From NCBI RefSeq assembly GCF_018831695.1, contig NC_056707.1, positions 14,950,039-15,014,038 of the forward strand: a DNA stretch of 64,000 nucleotides. Direction: 5' to 3'. The position numbers were made by a program, and so were the translations under genes. The DNA is from Puntigrus tetrazona (lineage: Eukaryota; Chordata; Actinopteri; Cypriniformes; Cyprinidae). Positions 60,614 to 64,000 of the stretch are shown in pieces. Every line of letters begins with the position of its first letter. Position 1 is the first letter of the stretch. Below the pieces are notes generated by a model that saw only the letters and a program-made list of their open reading frames with translations, searched no databases and had not been told where the DNA came from.

Positions 60614-61839
60614 TTGTTTGTGCGTATGTGTGTGTGTTTTCTCGAGGGAACAAAGGTGATGCTAACTTTAGGATCGGCCTACAAAAATATGTCATCATGT
60701 AGCGCCACACAAGCAGCTGGGTAATGTCAAGAGGTCCAGGTTTGGCTGAACCAGCCTCTGCTGGTGGATACCGTATCTACACGTGAGCCATGAACTGAAT
60801 TTCCATCAGCAAACATGGCAACCAGCAAACAATTTACATGAGAAGAATAAATAATATGAAAACACTACTGGTTTTAAGATATATAGAAAGTAATACACAA
60901 GGATCATATATATTTTTTTTAATTATTGAAAATCAAAACATGTACAAGCAAAAGTAAAAAATATCAAAATACACAGTTGCAAACAAGAGAAACATAGGTT
61001 ATATGGCATAGCAGTAGTTAAATTTGAATTATAGAAATTCAACATGAATTTTATTTTACAAAATGTAATAATAACAATAATACATTTATATACTTTTGCA
61101 AAAAGGTTAATAAGAAGAGTCATTAAACTCGATGAAAAAAATGAAAATGTCACCATGGTTACCCATCATATTCAACAGAGAACATATATTATATTTACAC
61201 CAATTTTCATTAAATAAAGCAATTGTTCCAAATAAGTCTTGTGAGGTTTGAAATTGTGAGAAAAGGCTAGTTTGCAACACAACAAAACCTAAAAGAGAGA
61301 GAATATGATATTAAGCTTGGACAAAGTAACATCTGAATAAACATTCAAGACCACCTGCTTCCCCAAACACCGAAGAAGATACTGCAGGTCTAAACACTGT
61401 TCGTGTTATGAGCAATTGTTATTATTTTTAAGACATTGTACAATATTTTCAAGTTCATAACAATCAGTTACTGTGCTGCCTATTTTTCCCAAATAAAATG
61501 AAGTCTGTTACTAAAGAAGGAGATGGCAACCTTGGCGTATCCTTGCAGCGTAAATCACGTGCGCCTTTTTTTAAACAAAAGACTGACCTGTTTCGAAATA
61601 GTCGGTGACGTAACCTTTTTTTTTTTTTTTTTTCGTAATAAACACCAATTATAGCGCACTCCAAAATAAATATGAAATATAAAAAAGCTGAAGATGATCA
61701 AATGCCCTTTCCATAATTACTTTATTCAACGTCTTGCGTCTGCTACGTCGATTTTAGTTTTATAAGATTCTACGAAAATGGTTATCACGAACGCTCTCTT
61801 AAGATTATTAAAACAGACATTATTACTATCACACGATAA

Positions 61840-61958
61840 AATTTTTCCATTTCCCTTTTTACCGGAAGCGGTTGAGACGTTCGAACCGGACCGACGAAGA
61901 AGAATAAACATCTAAAAGAGGCCCATTCTCCAGCTTTCCTCTGAGAAAACACCGTGAG
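61840..61958 (+). promoter_or_regulatory. possible promoter and first exon of an unidentified gene
   Basis: ACCGGAAG (61861-61868) is a strong ETS/GABP-type site of the kind found at TATA-less promoters. It is followed by a CG-containing stretch and GTGAG|GTAACT, a good splice donor after 61958. That would make a short untranslated exon whose gene extends beyond the window. No coding sequence supports it; it may be chance. Confidence 0.25.
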
Positions 61959-63460
61959 GTAACTTACAATGTTGTTGAAACGCTTTCTCTGTGTTATTGT
62001 ATGCACTGACGCTTCTACACGCTAATTAATATAGCATACAACATCTGCAGTCGTGTCTTTGTCCGCCTTAGTTTTTCTTTATTGCATGAAATGTGAAAAA
62101 TTTGATGTGGGCCACTTGTTTTGTCAGAGAAGGCCAATCTCACTGCAGTGTCAGCTCTTTGCCTCTAGATGGCATTGTTTAGTCGCCAGTCATCTGGGCT
62201 CTAACTCTGAATATGGTTATCACATGGATAAAACATCTTCTGTTATTAATAGGACAATATTCCATTCTGCTTTGAGGTTTATTATTATTATCATTAATTA
62301 GTAGTTGAGTAGAGTAGTAGTTGCTGAATTACAGTAGGCCACGAATTCTTTAGTGTTATATGTTATTCCTTTACCTGATACAGTGCAAAATAAATTAAAA
62401 TGTGAGACTTTTAAGCCCTTTGAACCGCTTCTTTGAGCATAATGTAAGTTGCTGTAATAATTTAGTAATTTAAATACATATATAGAGCTGCAATGTGCTG
62501 TCAGAATGCTATCAAATTTAATTTGCAAATGAGGGAACCAGATCTCTCTAGAGTAGCCCATTAAGGTATGAAAAAGTTTTGATCCAATTATGTTTTCCCC
62601 CGTGCGTTACAATCATCCATGATTGTGTTACAACAGATGACAATGCACACTCCATCGGTCTGCCTTTGTCTGTGCATTTTGCTTGACACAGTTTCATTTC
62701 CTTCTGATCTTTGCAATCATTTCCACACCATTATTTTTGCTTGTTTGTAAGAGAGAGCACAAGTCTAATGTTGCTCTCTGGGGAAAAGTTCAATATAATT
62801 TGTTAATTAAATGGATTAATTTAATTACAGTAGCTCCAAAAACATTCATCAATATAATTGTTCCTCTAGCTCCAATTTAATTAATGTTTAAGTGAAAACA
62901 AGTCAGTTTCAAATGTACATAATACTTCGCTACAGTACATGCCCCCCCCCCGCCGCCCCTCGCCGCCTATTCATTTTCCATCTCAGATCCTCATCGCACA
63001 GAAGCCTGTCGGTGTTTGTTTGATTTTCAATGATACAGCGTCGCTGAAACCAAACATTTATTACAGCAATTTAATTTAACCTCTCAACAGGCTTTTACAA
63101 GACGACCAGAGGGATAGCATCAGTGAAAGGCACTCAGTGTTCAGTTATTAATCTCCTGCCGCCGTTGGCCCTTTCATAAAAGGTAAGTATTATCCAAACT
63201 CCAAACATACCACTGCCATTCAAGCTGTCTCGAATTTCATCGCAATGTGGACCAGATAGAGTTCAATTCTCCCGTGCAGGCCAAAATAATAAAAGATAAT
63301 TTTGGCTAATCTGCCCAAGGAATGTGGAGCGTTTGATGTAGACAGTGGTGGATCTTCAGTTGAAATAATTGCATATTGACTCGGTTGGGACGGTTGGCTC
63401 AGGTACGCTCATCTGTGTATTACAGGTGTTCTCCTTGCTAGACAACCCATCCCTTGTTTA

Positions 63461-63496
<36 letters not shown>

Positions 63497-63904
63497 CATC
63501 TGATAGCAGAAACTGCTTTTTTTGTTGAATGCTGGAAAGAACAAAATCACATGGGAACACTCAAGTGTATCCAAATTTAAAGGAATTTAATGTAAGTTAA
63601 TGTGAGAATGGACTAATGATTGCTAAGTTTTTAACTCTGTGCAAAACAGATTAAAAAACATAAAATAAAAAGCACTATTTTTATATACATTATTTTCCTC
63701 TGTCATGCACTCAGTTATATAGATATGTGACTAATAATCTGAAAGGTGATCTGTTACTTTATGTACAGTAAGAAAGTAGAACACATAGATATTTAGTTAA
63801 ATATAAGAAAACCTTTGTCGTGCTGTTTTTGTTCTTATAAAGTAATAGCTCAACCTGAATGTTTCTAAACGTTTACTAACCGTCATGCCATATATGATGA
63901 AATT
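61959..63904. other. non-coding, candidate conserved block at 62960-63190
   Basis: AT-rich DNA, then a C-rich run (62943-62961) and a mixed-composition block containing a forkhead-like TGTTTGTTTG. It ends in AAAAG|GTAAGT at about 63183, a strong donor match without any supporting exon. Confidence 0.45.
63466..63493 (+). repeat. (GA)n microsatellite
   Basis: About 14 GA units. Confidence 0.95.
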
Positions 63905-64000
63905 TTGCATTAAATGCCTTGTTCACCAAAGATCCTCTGCAGTGAATGGGTGCCGTCAGAATCAGAGTTCGAACAGCTGATAAACACATCAGAGTAATCC
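63905..64000 (+). repeat. dispersed repeat fragment cut by the window end
   Basis: Reads GTTCACCAAAGATCCTCTGC, AGTGAATGGGTGCCGTCAGA, GAACAGCTGATAAACACATC; I recognise this order from a repeat frequent in cyprinid genomes. It continues past the window. Confidence 0.5.

Overview
This window is vertebrate genomic DNA, almost certainly from a cyprinid-type teleost (carp, goldfish or zebrafish relative). The evidence is spliced Krüppel-like factor genes with GT-AG introns, a Tc1-family transposon, several dispersed repeats of the kind common in cyprinid genomes, and many simple-sequence tracts. It is not bacterial: most long open frames are chance frames, antisense frames or microsatellite translations. 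Species and chromosome cannot be named from the sequence alone.

Layout. Positions 1-25372 carry no recognisable coding exon. They hold AT-rich DNA, repeat copies and a few GC-richer blocks that may be regulatory, and are either the first intron or the 5' flank of klf12. From 25373 to about 49245 lies klf12 on the plus strand. Its five recognised coding exons are 25373-25455 (coding from 25390 at the latest), 31327-31822, 36804-36939, 43895-44052 and 44366-44547, followed by a long 3' UTR. A degraded Tc1-like transposon (about 29600-31074) sits in the intron between the first two. On the minus strand, klf5 runs from 55187 down to 52733 in four exons (55187-55068, 54886-54085, 53486-53427, 52911-52733), with a probable 3' UTR to about 50930. 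The two genes are tail to tail, the same arrangement as human KLF5-KLF12 on 13q22 but far more compact. Positions 55200-64000 contain the klf5 5' flank, large CTAT and CT microsatellites, repeat fragments, a possible promoter and first exon near 61860-61958, and no recognisable coding sequence.

How the genes relate. Both encode nuclear factors with three C2H2 fingers that bind GC/CACCC-type sites. klf12 carries a PVDLS CtBP-recruitment motif and is expected to act as a repressor. klf5 has a phosphodegron-like segment and a PPPSY motif and is expected to act as an activator with regulated turnover. They are neighbours by ancestry, not an operon.

No new biological system was found. The points most worth checking are a candidate 12-nt microexon in klf12, the absence of an exon seen in mammalian KLF12, a klf5 first exon unlike the mammalian one, microsatellites that serve as splice-acceptor polypyrimidine tracts, and repeat insertions inside both 3' UTRs.
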